Source of the DNA: Hyphomicrobiales bacterium
Lineage (GTDB): Bacteria > Pseudomonadota > Alphaproteobacteria > Rhizobiales > Aestuariivirgaceae
Assembly (NCBI GenBank): GCA_025359045.1
Contig: JANYHN010000021.1
Location: 1-64,000, forward strand
Length of the DNA stretch: 64,000 nt
Direction: 5' to 3'
In this document: piece after piece, positions 24,763 through 34,175 of the stretch
Layout of the letters: each line of letters opens with the position of its first letter
How positions within the stretch are numbered: position 1 is the stretch's first letter
The notes under the pieces: generated by a model
Told to the model about the DNA's origin: nothing
The model's database searches: none
What the model saw: the letters and a program-made list of their open reading frames with translations, nothing else
Position numbers and translations under genes: made by a program

Positions 24763-25667
24763 CAAGAAAGCCTCGTGCCCTTAGACACAGGAAACCCACG
24801 AAGGAGCGTGTCCGCATCCATTAAACCTTTGCCTTCGCGCTGAAGCGAAGTGAACCGCAATGCGCCAACACCACATGCCACAATCAATTCATCATCCAGC
24901 ATTTCGCCAGCTCTGCCGCCGCCCTCAACAATCTGGCACTGCAAAATCTTAACGCGCGCACCATTCATCATGCACCAAGCCCCCGGGAATGGCGAAAGTC
25001 CATGAATATGGTTTCGCACCTCTAAAGCTGAATTAGAAAAATCAATATGCGCCTCAGACTTTTCAATTTTTCTGGCATATGTCACGCCATCTATGGGTTG
25101 AACTATTCCGCATACTGATGGGTTCTTTAACACCTCAACGATCAACCGCGAACCCAAAACCGCTAGCTCATCATGCAACGACGAAGCTGTTGTTTCAGCG
25201 CCAATGGCCACCCGCCCCACTTTCAACATCGGCCCAGTATCAAGCCCCGCTTCCATCCGCATAATGGTGACACCCGTCTCAGCATCCCCCGCCATGATCG
25301 CACGCTGAATTGGCGCCGCCCCACGCCAACGTGGCAGAAGAGAAGCATGCACGTTGAAGCAACCAAACTTCGGCGCATCCAAAACCGCTTGCGGCAAAAG
25401 CAAACCATAAGCTACCACCACTGCGGCATCTGCCTTCACTTCAGCAAAGCGTTGGTGTTCATTCGCATTTTTAAAAGACAAAGGCGTTCGAACTTCAATC
25501 CCCCGCGTCTCAGCAAAGGTATGAACGGCAGTGGGCCGCAACTGCAATCCCCTGCCGCTGGCGCGCGGTGGCTGCGCATAAACACATGCAATCTCATGCC
25601 CTGCGTCTATCAGTGCATTTAGCGTTGAAACTGCAAAATCCGGCGTTCCCATAAAAATCAGGCGCAC
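24762..25667 (-). CDS. fmt: Methionyl-tRNA formyltransferase
   Basis: A 301-residue enzyme that formylates initiator Met-tRNA. The conserved opening RLIFMGTPDFAV and the catalytic block FNVHASLLPRWRGAAPIQRAI (about 108-128, with Asn, His and the following Asp of AGDAETGVTIMRM) are intact. The C-terminal tRNA-binding domain follows. The start codon is GTG. It is the middle gene of def-fmt-truA and begins 1 bp after the def stop codon. Confidence 0.96.
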   Translation of the reverse strand: MRLIFMGTPDFAVSTLNALIDAGHEIACVYAQPPRASGRGLQLRPTAVHTFAETRGIEVRTPLSFKNANEHQRFAEVKADAAVVVAYGLLLPQAVLDAPKFGCFNVHASLLPRWRGAAPIQRAIMAGDAETGVTIMRMEAGLDTGPMLKVGRVAIGAETTASSLHDELAVLGSRLIVEVLKNPSVCGIVQPIDGVTYARKIEKSEAHIDFSNSALEVRNHIHGLSPFPGAWCMMNGARVKILQCQIVEGGGRAGEMLDDELIVACGVGALRFTSLQREGKGLMDADTLLRGFPVSKGTRLS

Positions 25668-25668
25668 G

Positions 25669-26187
25669 TCAAAGCTTCCCCAGCTTATCTGCCTTTTGGA
25701 ATTTTTTGATCACCCGCGCCTTTTTCAACCGAGAAATGTGATCGATAAAAAGCACACCATTTAAATGGTCAATCTCATGTTGCAAAACTGTGGCGGTAAG
25801 TCCCGTCGCATGCAGCTCCGTGGCCTCACCATGGCGATCCAAATAGCGCAGCTTAATTTCCTTTGGCCGATCAACCATCTCATAAAAATCAGGGATTGAA
25901 AGGCAACCCTCTTCGTAATCACTGATTTCCTCAGAAGCCCAGATGATTTCAGGATTGGCGACAAATAGCGGTTTCCTTGCCTCGCCGTCCTTGGCAAGAT
26001 CCACAACCAACATACGTTGCGCCACTCCAATCTGAATTGCCGCTAGGCCAATGCCCGGCGCGTCATACATGGTCTCCAGCATATCATCGAACACCCCACG
26101 TGCATGATCATCCACAGTTTTCAGTGGTTTTGATACGGCCCGCAAAATTTTCTCGTCAGGCAGTGTGATGATTGGTCGAACGGTCAT
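25669..26187 (-). CDS. def: Peptide deformylase
   Basis: A 172-residue metalloenzyme that removes the N-formyl group from new proteins. All three motifs are present: GIGLAAIQIG (motif 1), EGCLSIPDFY (motif 2, with the cysteine ligand) and QHEIDHLNGVLFID (motif 3, HEXXH). The lengths and spacing are normal. It is first in def-fmt-truA, so the removal and addition of formyl groups are made together. Confidence 0.97.
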   Translation of the reverse strand: MTVRPIITLPDEKILRAVSKPLKTVDDHARGVFDDMLETMYDAPGIGLAAIQIGVAQRMLVVDLAKDGEARKPLFVANPEIIWASEEISDYEEGCLSIPDFYEMVDRPKEIKLRYLDRHGEATELHATGLTATVLQHEIDHLNGVLFIDHISRLKKARVIKKFQKADKLGKL

Positions 26188-26272
26188 GGAACCGTCAAAT
26201 AGGATAGCAGAGGTTTATCGTCAATGTTTTCAGCACACTTGCCATTTTAGCTAAAACCCACCATATAGCCCC

Positions 26273-26372
26273 TCGAGAGGTTGGCAGCGGACGTTTCGCT
26301 CGCCAACTGGGTCAGGACCGGAAGGTAGCAGCCCTAACGAGACCGTTATGGGTTGCTCGTCCAGCCTCTCAC
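26273..26372 (+). ncRNA. ffs: Signal recognition particle RNA (4.5S, small bacterial type)
   Basis: About 100 nt. The diagnostic domain IV loops are present: GGTCAGGACCGGAAGG followed by TAGCAGCCC, forming the asymmetric loop and GGAA tetraloop that bind Ffh. The outer stem GAGAGG (26275-26280) pairs with CCTCTC (26365-26370). It forms the SRP with Ffh for co-translational membrane targeting. It lies just before dnaX, the usual alphaproteobacterial order. Confidence 0.96.
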
Positions 26373-26391
26373 CTCTAATCTCCGAAAACAC

Positions 26392-28098
26392 ATGGCAGAC
26401 TCAACCACAGCGACAAACGCAGCGGGCTACCGCGTTTTAGCGCGCAAATATCGCCCCAAGGACTTTTCTGACTTGATTGGTCAGGAAGCCCTCGTGCGCA
26501 CCCTAACCAACGCCTTCACAACTGGCCGCATAGCCCAAGGTTATATGTTAACGGGCGTACGCGGCATCGGCAAAACAACCACAGCGCGTTTGATTGCCCG
26601 CGCACTCAATTATCCAAATGGCCCCACGATGGATATGCCGGAAATGACAGCGGGCTGCGAAGCCATCCTTGAGTCGCGCCACATTGATGTGATCGAAATG
26701 GATGCAGCATCCAACACTGGCGTCGATAACATGCGTGAGATTATTGACAGCGTGCGCTATGCCCCAGTGCAAGCAAAATACAAAGTTTACATCATCGACG
26801 AAGTCCACATGCTCTCCAAAAGCGCCTTCAACGCGTTGCTCAAAACTTTGGAAGAGCCGCCACCGCATGTGAAGTTTATCTTTGCGACAACTGAAATTCG
26901 CAAAGTTCCGGTTACCATTCTGTCGCGCTGCCAACGCTTTGATTTGAAGCGCTTGGATGCAGCCTTGCTGATGCAGCATTACGGCAAGATCGCCAAGCTT
27001 GAAAATGTGGAGGCCGAAGAAGAGGCGCTCCGCATGATCGCTCGTGCCGCCGAAGGCTCGGTGCGCGATGGCCTATCACTGTTGGATCAAGCCATTGCTT
27101 ATGGCGATGGCCAAGTGAAAGCAGCTGACGTCATGAATATGCTTGGGCTTGTTGATCGCAGCCAAGTGATAGGGCTTTTTGATGCCGTGATGGCAGGTGA
27201 TGCGCCACGCATGTTGGGTGAAGTAGCACGGCAATATGAAGCAGGCGGCGATCCTGAAACGATTCTTACAGATATGGCTGATTTCGTGCATTGGGTTACC
27301 AGGCTGAAATTGGTGCCTGATTCAGCAATAATGGATCAGTCACGCACTGAGGAAGAAAAAACCAAAGGCACTGATTTCGCCAAGCGTTTGAGCATGGCGC
27401 ACCTCACGCGGGCTTGGCAAATGTTGCTGAAGGGGATCACTGAAACCGCGCTATCTAATCAACCATTGCAGGCAGCTGAAATGGTGTTGATCCGCTTGGC
27501 TCACGCCGCAAATTTTCCGTCTGGTGAAGACCTCGCCAAACTAACGCAAGACGCAAAACCACAGCCGACACGTTCAACACCCCAAGTGCAACTCGTGGCC
27601 CCCGCCGATCGTACTGTCTACTCGCCGCCTGTGCGCAGCAATCTTGCAGTCGCTCCTGTCGTAATTCCTCCGTCCACTGAGCAAATAGGCACACCTCGTG
27701 CATTCAAGAACTTCAGTGACATCATAGCACTGGCCACCGAACGCCGTGACATCAAATTAAAGACTGATCTCGAAACTTACATCCGGCCTATTGCTGTCAG
27801 CGAAGGCAAGGTTGAAATTGCATTGGTCGAAGGGGCAAACCCTGCCATTGCCAATGAGCTTTCGCGCAAACTTGAGGCGTGGACAAACCGCCGCTGGATG
27901 GTGATGGTCTCCAAATCCGGCGGGGCAGAACCCGCCGCGCAAATCCGCAAAGACGCCAAAGAATCCGCCTTTCGCTCGGCCCGCGAACACCCCGATGTAC
28001 AGGCAATCTTGAAAAAATTCCCCGGCTCTGAAATCCTCAACGTGCGCGATTTAGAAGCACCAAAATTAATGGAAGATACCGATGAAGAATCTCGCTGA
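26392..28098 (+). CDS. dnaX: DNA polymerase III subunit gamma/tau
   Basis: A 568-residue clamp-loader ATPase. Walker A GVRGIGKTTTAR, Walker B KVYIIDEVHML, sensor 1 FIFATTEIRKVP and the SRC motif LSRCQRFDLKRL are intact. The carboxyl part has a linker (about 390-440) and a tau-type domain. The zinc-binding cysteine cluster of E. coli DnaX is reduced here to one cysteine (AGCEAI), which seems usual for alphaproteobacterial forms. I chose the ATG at 26392 (MADSTT), since a longer frame would run into the SRP RNA. It overlaps ybaB by 17 bp and is co-read with ybaB and recR. Confidence 0.95.
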   Translation: MADSTTATNAAGYRVLARKYRPKDFSDLIGQEALVRTLTNAFTTGRIAQGYMLTGVRGIGKTTTARLIARALNYPNGPTMDMPEMTAGCEAILESRHIDVIEMDAASNTGVDNMREIIDSVRYAPVQAKYKVYIIDEVHMLSKSAFNALLKTLEEPPPHVKFIFATTEIRKVPVTILSRCQRFDLKRLDAALLMQHYGKIAKLENVEAEEEALRMIARAAEGSVRDGLSLLDQAIAYGDGQVKAADVMNMLGLVDRSQVIGLFDAVMAGDAPRMLGEVARQYEAGGDPETILTDMADFVHWVTRLKLVPDSAIMDQSRTEEEKTKGTDFAKRLSMAHLTRAWQMLLKGITETALSNQPLQAAEMVLIRLAHAANFPSGEDLAKLTQDAKPQPTRSTPQVQLVAPADRTVYSPPVRSNLAVAPVVIPPSTEQIGTPRAFKNFSDIIALATERRDIKLKTDLETYIRPIAVSEGKVEIALVEGANPAIANELSRKLEAWTNRRWMVMVSKSGGAEPAAQIRKDAKESAFRSAREHPDVQAILKKFPGSEILNVRDLEAPKLMEDTDEESR

Positions 28099-28399
28099 CA
28101 TTATGAAACAAGCAGGCCAAATGCAGGCCCGCATGACCGAAATGCAAGCCCGCTTGGAAGCCACAATAATTGAAGGCCAATCTGGCGGCGGCATGGTGAA
28201 GGTGAAGATGACCGGAAAGTCAGTTGTAACGGGCCTCGATATTGATCCGTCATTGTTCAAAGCCGACGAAAAAGAAATCCTTGAAGACTTGATTATTGCC
28301 GCCTTAGCTGATGCCAAAAACAAAGCCGAAAACATCATGGCCGCCGAAATGAAAACCGTCACCGGAGGAATGCCGCTGCCACCGGGCTTTAGCCTTTAA
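28082..28399 (+). CDS. ybaB: YbaB/EbfC family nucleoid-associated protein
   Basis: A 105-residue protein with the tweezer-fold pattern: opening MKNLADIMKQAGQMQARM, core GGGMVKVKMTGK and an end rich in small residues, GGMPLPPGFSL. It binds DNA as a dimer without strong sequence preference. The gene begins within the end of dnaX and precedes recR by 3 bp, the standard dnaX-ybaB-recR arrangement. Confidence 0.95.
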   Translation: MKNLADIMKQAGQMQARMTEMQARLEATIIEGQSGGGMVKVKMTGKSVVTGLDIDPSLFKADEKEILEDLIIAALADAKNKAENIMAAEMKTVTGGMPLPPGFSL

Positions 28400-28402
28400 T
28401 CA

Positions 28403-29005
28403 ATGAAACGCCAAGCTGGCCCCGAAATCGAGCGCTTGATCCAGCTTTTGGCTAAACTGCCGGGGCTAGGGCCCCGTTCGGCTCGGCGCGCCGTATTACA
28501 TCTCGTCAAAAACCGTGAAAAACTTCTGGGGCCCTTGGCTTCAGCCCTCGAAGACGCGCATCTTAAAGTCAAAACCTGTTCCGATTGCGGCAATGTTGAC
28601 ACGCTCGATCCTTGCACGATTTGTTCCGATTCAAGACGCGACCGCAGCATCGTGTGTGTCGTTGAGGAAGTAGGTGATCTTTGGGCGCTGGAACGGGCAG
28701 GGGCATGGACGGGTCTTTACCATGTTCTGGGCGGCACGCTTTCGGCCTTAGGCGGCGTGCGCCCCGAAGACCTTGATATCGGAAAACTCGTTGAACGCGC
28801 AGCACATGGTGAAGTCAAAGAGGTCGTACTTGCCACAAACGCCACTGTAGAAGGCCAAACAACGGCTCATTACATCACCGAACGCTTGAAGAACTTAGGT
28901 GTTTCCACATCACGCCTTGCGCACGGCGTACCCGTTGGTGGAGAATTAGACTATCTCGACGAAGGCACATTAACGCAAGCTATCCGTGCTCGCCGTCCGT
29001 TTTAG
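28403..29005 (+). CDS. recR: Recombination protein RecR
   Basis: A 200-residue protein of the RecFOR gap-repair pathway. The helix-hairpin-helix [11 protein letters not shown] is at residues 20-30. The zinc finger has C59, C62, C71 and C74 (CSDC, CTIC). The Toprim domain holds [14 protein letters not shown], and the end has [20 protein letters not shown]. It loads RecA with RecO on SSB-coated DNA. Closely packed with ybaB and dnaX. Confidence 0.96.
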   Translation: MKRQAGPEIERLIQLLAKLPGLGPRSARRAVLHLVKNREKLLGPLASALEDAHLKVKTCSDCGNVDTLDPCTICSDSRRDRSIVCVVEEVGDLWALERAGAWTGLYHVLGGTLSALGGVRPEDLDIGKLVERAAHGEVKEVVLATNATVEGQTTAHYITERLKNLGVSTSRLAHGVPVGGELDYLDEGTLTQAIRARRPF

Positions 29006-29129
29006 AACACCCCGTTAACACTTCTTAAACCTTGATCATATCGCATTTGATTTAAACGCATTTGTGGTTCGATGCTTGCTCCTTCTCTCTCAACTGATTG
29101 GCCTTTGTGCCAGATTGAGACAGGAGAAT

Positions 29130-30407
29130 ATGATGAGCGCCACAAAAAAGATTTCCCGTGTTTGGAAGCGTTTTGCAAAAGCAAACCGCGGTTCCACCGG
29201 AGTGATCTTCGCCATTTCTTTAGTACCAATCCTGTTGGCAGCTGGCGCCGCAATTGATTTTTCAAACTTTTATGCAACTCGGAATCATGTTCAAGCCGCA
29301 CTTGATGTAGGCAGCATGGCAGCAGCCACTGCGGCTGGCAAAACCGATGCAGAACGCGTGAAAATTGCCAATGACACCTTCAATGCCAACATGTCTGCCA
29401 CCGACCTTGCCAACCCAAAGATAAAAGTGAAGTTCACGCCAAATGCCAAAACCATTGTCGGTTCAGCAACAACTGAAATTCCGACATCTTTCATGAATTT
29501 GGCTGGAGTTAACACACTCGACATCAGCACCAACTCAGAAGTTAGCATTCCGACTGATAAAAATGCCGAAATTGCTTTCGTGTTGGACTATTCAGGTTCG
29601 ATGAATGAAATCGCTGGCACCCAAGTGAAATATGTGGCGATGCGCGATGCCGTCACTAAGCTTGTCAACGATCTCACAACCGCCAATCCAACAAAATTGA
29701 AATTCGGCCTCGTGCCATTTTCGGATCAAGTTTTGACTGATATTCCAAAATCCTATGTTTATGGTCAGACTGGTGCTGGCAATTGGGCAGGTTGCACCTT
29801 GGATAATCCATCGCCTTATAATCTCACGGATTCACCTCCCACAGGTGGCAACGCATCAAAATGGAATCAACCAACGCCTGGCTGGTTGTGGACATCTGGC
29901 TGCGGCGGTTATTCAGCACGCAAATTGAAAGTACGCCCCCTCAGCAATGATTTTACTGGCTTGAAAACACAAATCTCTGCAATGACACCTTATGCCAACA
30001 CCCACATAGCACTTGGTGTGCAGTTCGGATTTCAAATGCTTTCGCCAAACGGCATCTATAATTCGAGTAGTTCGATTGCCAGCTACGCTGACACCAACAC
30101 AATTAAATATCTGGTTCTTTTGACTGATGGCACACAGACAGAAGCAGCCTTCGGCCCCGGCGGCACGCGCGATGTAACCCAAGGTGAAAAAAACCTGGTA
30201 ACCCTTTGCGAAAATGCCAAGTCAGCTGGCATCCAAATTCTTACGATGGCGGTCGGCGTAGATGACGTTGCCACCAGCGCACGTTTGCAAAACTGCGCTT
30301 CCGACCCAACCACAAATTTCTTTGTTATCAATACATCCGATGACATGGCGCAAGCCTTTGCAACCATCACCGGTCAAATTGCGCAACAGGCATATCTGAG
30401 CAAGTAA
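29130..30407 (+). CDS. TadG-like pilus-assembly protein with von Willebrand A domain
   Basis: A 425-residue protein. After a basic start it has the TadE/TadG-type segment RGSTGVIFAISLVPILLAAGAAIDFS (about residues 21-46 in pieces), a single membrane anchor. The large periplasmic part contains a von Willebrand factor A domain with MIDAS motif DYSGSMNE and later LLTDGTQTE. The CAGGAGAAT ribosome site supports the ATG at 29130. TadG proteins support Flp/Tad pilus assembly. No other Tad genes adjoin it, but a TadD-like lipoprotein lies at 36072. It may serve a pilus encoded elsewhere or an envelope function of its own. Confidence 0.8.
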   Translation: MMSATKKISRVWKRFAKANRGSTGVIFAISLVPILLAAGAAIDFSNFYATRNHVQAALDVGSMAAATAAGKTDAERVKIANDTFNANMSATDLANPKIKVKFTPNAKTIVGSATTEIPTSFMNLAGVNTLDISTNSEVSIPTDKNAEIAFVLDYSGSMNEIAGTQVKYVAMRDAVTKLVNDLTTANPTKLKFGLVPFSDQVLTDIPKSYVYGQTGAGNWAGCTLDNPSPYNLTDSPPTGGNASKWNQPTPGWLWTSGCGGYSARKLKVRPLSNDFTGLKTQISAMTPYANTHIALGVQFGFQMLSPNGIYNSSSSIASYADTNTIKYLVLLTDGTQTEAAFGPGGTRDVTQGEKNLVTLCENAKSAGIQILTMAVGVDDVATSARLQNCASDPTTNFFVINTSDDMAQAFATITGQIAQQAYLSK

Positions 30408-30440
30408 CAAACGCTAGAGTTCTACGCTGACTGTACCTAT

Positions 30441-31898
30441 ATGAGGGGCATGGCCGAAAATCCATCGCCCCCATTTTTTGTCTCGACCTTTTCCAAATTG
30501 CCGGAAAGCCTTTTTCGCGCCGCCGAGCCAAAGCGTGTAGCTTCGCCAAAAGCCATTTTGTTAAATAATGTGCTGGCCGCCAAAATCGGCATTTCAGCGC
30601 AGTGGCTGCACTCAACTGAGGCCCTCCACGCGCTGGTAGGCAACCAAGCATTACCCGAGGTCCCACGCATTGCTATGGCCTATGCTGGCCATCAATTTGG
30701 TAATTTTGTGCCAAGTCTGGGCGATGGTCGCGCCGTGTTGCTGGGTGAAATCAATGGTTTTGATCTGCATCTCAAAGGTTCAGGCCGCACCGCATTCTCG
30801 CGCGGTGGAGACGGCCGTGCCACGTTAAGCGCTATGCTGCGCGAATATATTATGAGCGAAGCTATGGCGGCGTTGGATATTCCAACAACCCGTTCTCTCG
30901 CCGTCATTGGAACAGGCGAAGGTGTTCCACGCGAAAGAATGGAACGTGGTGCTGTATTAACACGCGTGGCTAAAAGCCATGTGCGCGTTGGCACATTTCA
31001 ATATCTCGCAGCGCGTGGCGAAGAGGCTACGATGCAAGCACTTGTTGATCATGAGTTGGCAAAGAATTTTCCAGATGCCCCCGAAGGCGCTGGTCGTTTC
31101 ATTTGGTTCCTCCGACAAGTTATCGCGCGGCAAGCCACACTGATTGCCAAGTGGATGTGTGTAGGGTTCATCCACGGCGTCATGAACACAGATAATATGC
31201 AAGTGGCAGGCGAGACTATTGATTACGGGCCATGTGCGTTCATGGATGCCTTCGATCCGCAGAAGACTTTCAGTTCAATCGATCATACCGGCCGATATGC
31301 TTGGGATAAACAACCCGTCATTGCGCTGTGGAATCTCACAAGGTTAGCCGAGGCTTTGCTACCGCTTTTTGCCTCTGAAACGAATGCGGCCATTACCTTA
31401 GCGGAGGCCGAACTCAAAAACTTTATGCTGCACTTTGAAACGGCATTTGAAGCAGGCATGGCGGCAAAACTAGGGTTCGCCGAAATCAGAGAAGGCGATG
31501 CCGATTTCATCGCACTCACTTTGCAAAACATGGCCAATTCAAAAGCAGATTTCACAACGTTTTTCTCCACGCTGACGGAGGCCGTCAAGTTAGACAACGA
31601 TAAAAAAATTGTGCATTTTTTCAATAATGCTAACGCCGCAACACAGTGGCTTGAAAGTTGGCGTAAGCGCCTAAGCAGCCTTAGTCTTAATCGCATGAAA
31701 ACTGCGAACCCAAACTTCATCCCACGCAATCACCGGGTGGAAGAAGCGCTGGCGGCAGCCAACATTGACGATCTAAAACCGTTGCATCGATTATTGAAAG
31801 TACTCAGCAAACCATTCGAAAAACACGAAGGTGATGAAGAACTTGCTTTGCCTCCAAAGCCCGATGAAGAAGTGCTTCAAACCTTCTGTGGCACTTAA
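30441..31898 (+). CDS. selO: Protein adenylyltransferase SelO (YdiU family)
   Basis: A 485-residue pseudokinase-fold enzyme that transfers AMP to protein side chains. Family blocks are GDGRAVLLGEI, LHLKGSGRTAFSRGGDGRATL (nucleotide loop), VRVGTFQYLAARGE and the metal site FIHGVMNTDNMQVAGETIDYGP. The catalytic Asn and Asp positions are retained. In E. coli SelO acts in oxidative stress. The last 4 bp overlap the convergent rmuC gene. Confidence 0.93.
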   Translation: MRGMAENPSPPFFVSTFSKLPESLFRAAEPKRVASPKAILLNNVLAAKIGISAQWLHSTEALHALVGNQALPEVPRIAMAYAGHQFGNFVPSLGDGRAVLLGEINGFDLHLKGSGRTAFSRGGDGRATLSAMLREYIMSEAMAALDIPTTRSLAVIGTGEGVPRERMERGAVLTRVAKSHVRVGTFQYLAARGEEATMQALVDHELAKNFPDAPEGAGRFIWFLRQVIARQATLIAKWMCVGFIHGVMNTDNMQVAGETIDYGPCAFMDAFDPQKTFSSIDHTGRYAWDKQPVIALWNLTRLAEALLPLFASETNAAITLAEAELKNFMLHFETAFEAGMAAKLGFAEIREGDADFIALTLQNMANSKADFTTFFSTLTEAVKLDNDKKIVHFFNNANAATQWLESWRKRLSSLSLNRMKTANPNFIPRNHRVEEALAAANIDDLKPLHRLLKVLSKPFEKHEGDEELALPPKPDEEVLQTFCGT

Positions 31899-33040
31899 CC
31901 CGAAACCAGGCGCTTCTCTGCAACAGTACTTTCAATTGCCACTGGCTCCGCCACATCCATGCTCTCAATCTTCAATGCACGTTTGGTAATCCGGTCGGTT
32001 GAAATACCCAGTTTATCAAGATCAGTGTTGGCCATTTCAAAGTGCCGTTTTAAATCACCCACACGGTCTTTCATCCGCGTTACATCTTCCAAAAGTTTCA
32101 CCACTTCGCCCTGAATAACGTGGGCCTGTTCGCGCATGGCGGCATCTTTCACAATGGCTTGCATGGTTTGCACCAACAGCATCAAGACGTTGGGAGATGC
32201 TAAAATAATTCGCATCCGGTGCATCTTCTGCACCACATCTTCAAATTTTTCATTGAGCTCGGCATAGATTGATTCAGATGGCACAAACATAATCGCCGTC
32301 TCATGCGTCTCACCGTGTACCAGATATTTTTCAGCAATATCTTTGGCATGCTTCATCACATCAGACTTCAAACGCGTTTCAGCGCTCTTACGCAAAATCT
32401 CATCTTCGGCTTCACGCATTGCATTGTAAGCCTCGAGCGGAAACTTAGAATCGATAACCAGCTTCAACCGCGAATCTGGCAGGCTGATCAAACAATCAGG
32501 CCTTGTTCCATTTGAAAGTGTCGCCTGAAATGCGTAGGCTTTGGAATGCAAACCATCAGTAATAATCGCTTCCATCCGGCCTTGTCCGAAGGCACCGCGC
32601 GTCTGCTTGTTCGACAAAATATCTTTAAGAGTCATCATCTCGCCAGATAGTGCCACCATGTTGCTCTGCGCTGCATCAATCACCGCCAAGCGTTCATGTA
32701 GCTGACTAAGTGATTGTGCAGTGCGCTGTGTTTGTTCGTTGAGGCCGTAACCCACGCGCTGGCTCACTTGGTCAAGCCGCTCATCCAAAGTGCGTTGCAA
32801 ATGCATTTGTTGGCCCTGCGCCTGTGCGGAAAAATTCTGCAGCACACCAGAAAGTTCAGCCAACCGATATTCCATTTCATTGGCGCGGAGCTGCGCGGCC
32901 CTTCGGCCTGATTGGGCGCGCCACGCTAAGACGACTGCAACCAACAGCAGAAAAAGGCCACTGACAGCAACAGCAATGATGAATGCAAACAGCCCGACGG
33001 GATGTTGGCCTATATAAAAAAGTGTGGGTTCAAAGCTCAT
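31895..33040 (-). CDS. rmuC: DNA recombination protein RmuC
   Basis: About 381 residues. One membrane anchor lies near residues 12-35, followed by a coiled-coil part rich in Gln and Glu (about 40-140). The RmuC domain then has GRMEAIITDGLHSKAYAFQ, RPDCLISLPD, VIDSKFPLEAYNAM, HETAIMFVPSESIYAEL and RIILASPNVLMLLVQTMQAI. The lysine and acidic residues resemble the restriction-nuclease fold (D-x-K in VIDSKFP). It limits DNA inversions. The start MSFEPT at 33040 is likely, though an ATG at 33052 is possible. Confidence 0.9.
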   Translation of the reverse strand: MSFEPTLFYIGQHPVGLFAFIIAVAVSGLFLLLVAVVLAWRAQSGRRAAQLRANEMEYRLAELSGVLQNFSAQAQGQQMHLQRTLDERLDQVSQRVGYGLNEQTQRTAQSLSQLHERLAVIDAAQSNMVALSGEMMTLKDILSNKQTRGAFGQGRMEAIITDGLHSKAYAFQATLSNGTRPDCLISLPDSRLKLVIDSKFPLEAYNAMREAEDEILRKSAETRLKSDVMKHAKDIAEKYLVHGETHETAIMFVPSESIYAELNEKFEDVVQKMHRMRIILASPNVLMLLVQTMQAIVKDAAMREQAHVIQGEVVKLLEDVTRMKDRVGDLKRHFEMANTDLDKLGISTDRITKRALKIESMDVAEPVAIESTVAEKRLVSG

Positions 33041-33078
33041 AGAACAAATCATAAACCGATTCGTGTGTGGTCGGTGCC

Positions 33079-33122
33079 AAAAATGGCGAGGCCCACCCAG
33101 AATACTCAACTGGGCGGGCCTC
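33079..33122 (-). terminator. Terminator downstream of the NlpC/P60 operon
   Basis: GAGGCCCACCCAG (33088-33100) pairs with CTGGGCGGGCCTC (33110-33122) with one A-C mismatch and a 9-nt loop. Read leftward the stem is followed by GCCATTTTTGG. It would end the leftward M17-MarR-NlpC transcript, about 215 bp past the last stop codon, and shield rmuC. Confidence 0.6.
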
Positions 33123-33338
33123 AGACCCGTGAACAACTCGGGACGGCGACAGGAGCTGCACGGATCATCTCGCTTTCTGCGAGGGAATGGAAAGGAGAAA
33201 AGTGTTAAAAGCCCAATTTAAAGCCCGCTCACCTGCCCGATCCCCCGCAGGATCTGATTGTGAAACTGAAGCTGAATCGCGGCGCTAGCACAGCGCCATC
33301 AAGGCTGTGGCTGGGCCATTTTGTGGCAAATTTGTGAA
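33123..33338. other. Gap between the terminator and the NlpC/P60 gene
   Basis: No firm gene. A strong AAAGGAG site at 33191-33197 is followed by a GTG at 33202 and 28 rightward codons to a TAG at 33286-33288, without a recognisable product. Another frame in the same place stays open to 33336, but lacks a start. The stretch may contain a tiny gene or only the 3' untranslated region of the leftward operon. Confidence 0.3.
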
Positions 33339-34172
33339 CTACAAACGCTTAAGTGACCTAATCGGTTTATCTGAATCGGCAATGCGCGTGGCCGCTAATT
33401 TTAGTGGCTCGATTACTGTCTGCATATGAAAACCATTCGCATGAATTAAGTTTGCGTCGTCATACATGATGCCAACATGGCCCTCCCAAAACACCAAATC
33501 ACCACGCTTCAAGCCATCAAGATCGTTAATTTGTAGGGAAGTGCCCAATTCTTTTTCCTGCATATCCGCATCACGTGGGCATGAAATGCCACAGGCATGA
33601 AGTGCAGTTTGCACAAGCCCCGAACAATCAAGCCCGCTTTGCGTCTTGCCACCCCACAGATAAGTGACGTTCAAAAACTTTTCGGCAATTGAAACATAAT
33701 CAAATTGCGCAACATCAGTGCTAATATGTTTTGTAAAAACAAAACCACCCGTTGCCAATTCTGAATATTGTCCCTGCTCGCCAATCACAGCTAACTTTGC
33801 ATTCATCGGAATAAAAATCGCTGGCTGCGTTTTTAAATCAGGTTTTGGATAAATCAACGTAGTGGCAACACGAACGCGGTGGGTCATTTGACGCACTGTT
33901 GCACTTAAACTTTCACTGCGCACATAACCCACATATTGGTCGTGGTCGAGCTGCACCCAACACCAGCCTTCTTTTTCTTCGAACACCAACGTAGTCTCGC
34001 CCATCAGAGCTTGTGTGAGCTGCATAGCATCAGGTTGCGGTGCTCGGTGCACAGGTGTGCAAGGGACCGCAAACTGCCCAGCTGTTCCGGATACGAATCG
34101 ATCCGCTTCAACTTGGCCCTGAAGCCGTGCATCCGCCAAATCAGCCCGATAAACATGAAGCCGTTTATCCAT
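33339..34172 (-). CDS. NlpC/P60 family cell-wall peptidase
   Basis: A 277-residue protein with amino-terminal bacterial SH3-like modules (about 40-135) and a carboxyl NlpC/P60 domain. The catalytic cysteine lies in GLDCSGLVQTAL, the histidine in EGHVGIMYD and the third polar residue in LIHANGFH. YLWGGKT is the usual strand before the cysteine. Such enzymes cut D-Glu to diamino acid bonds in peptidoglycan peptides. No signal peptide is visible, so it may act on recycled muropeptides in the cytoplasm, which fits its aminopeptidase neighbour. The start is ATG 34172 or the adjacent GTG 34175, right after the MarR stop. Confidence 0.87.
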   Translation of the reverse strand: MDKRLHVYRADLADARLQGQVEADRFVSGTAGQFAVPCTPVHRAPQPDAMQLTQALMGETTLVFEEKEGWCWVQLDHDQYVGYVRSESLSATVRQMTHRVRVATTLIYPKPDLKTQPAIFIPMNAKLAVIGEQGQYSELATGGFVFTKHISTDVAQFDYVSIAEKFLNVTYLWGGKTQSGLDCSGLVQTALHACGISCPRDADMQEKELGTSLQINDLDGLKRGDLVFWEGHVGIMYDDANLIHANGFHMQTVIEPLKLAATRIADSDKPIRSLKRL

Positions 34173-34175
34173 CAC

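Noticed and set aside
26353-26391. Longer amino end for dnaX
   Set aside because: It would start inside the 3' stem of the SRP RNA; the ATG at 26392 gives the usual family start.
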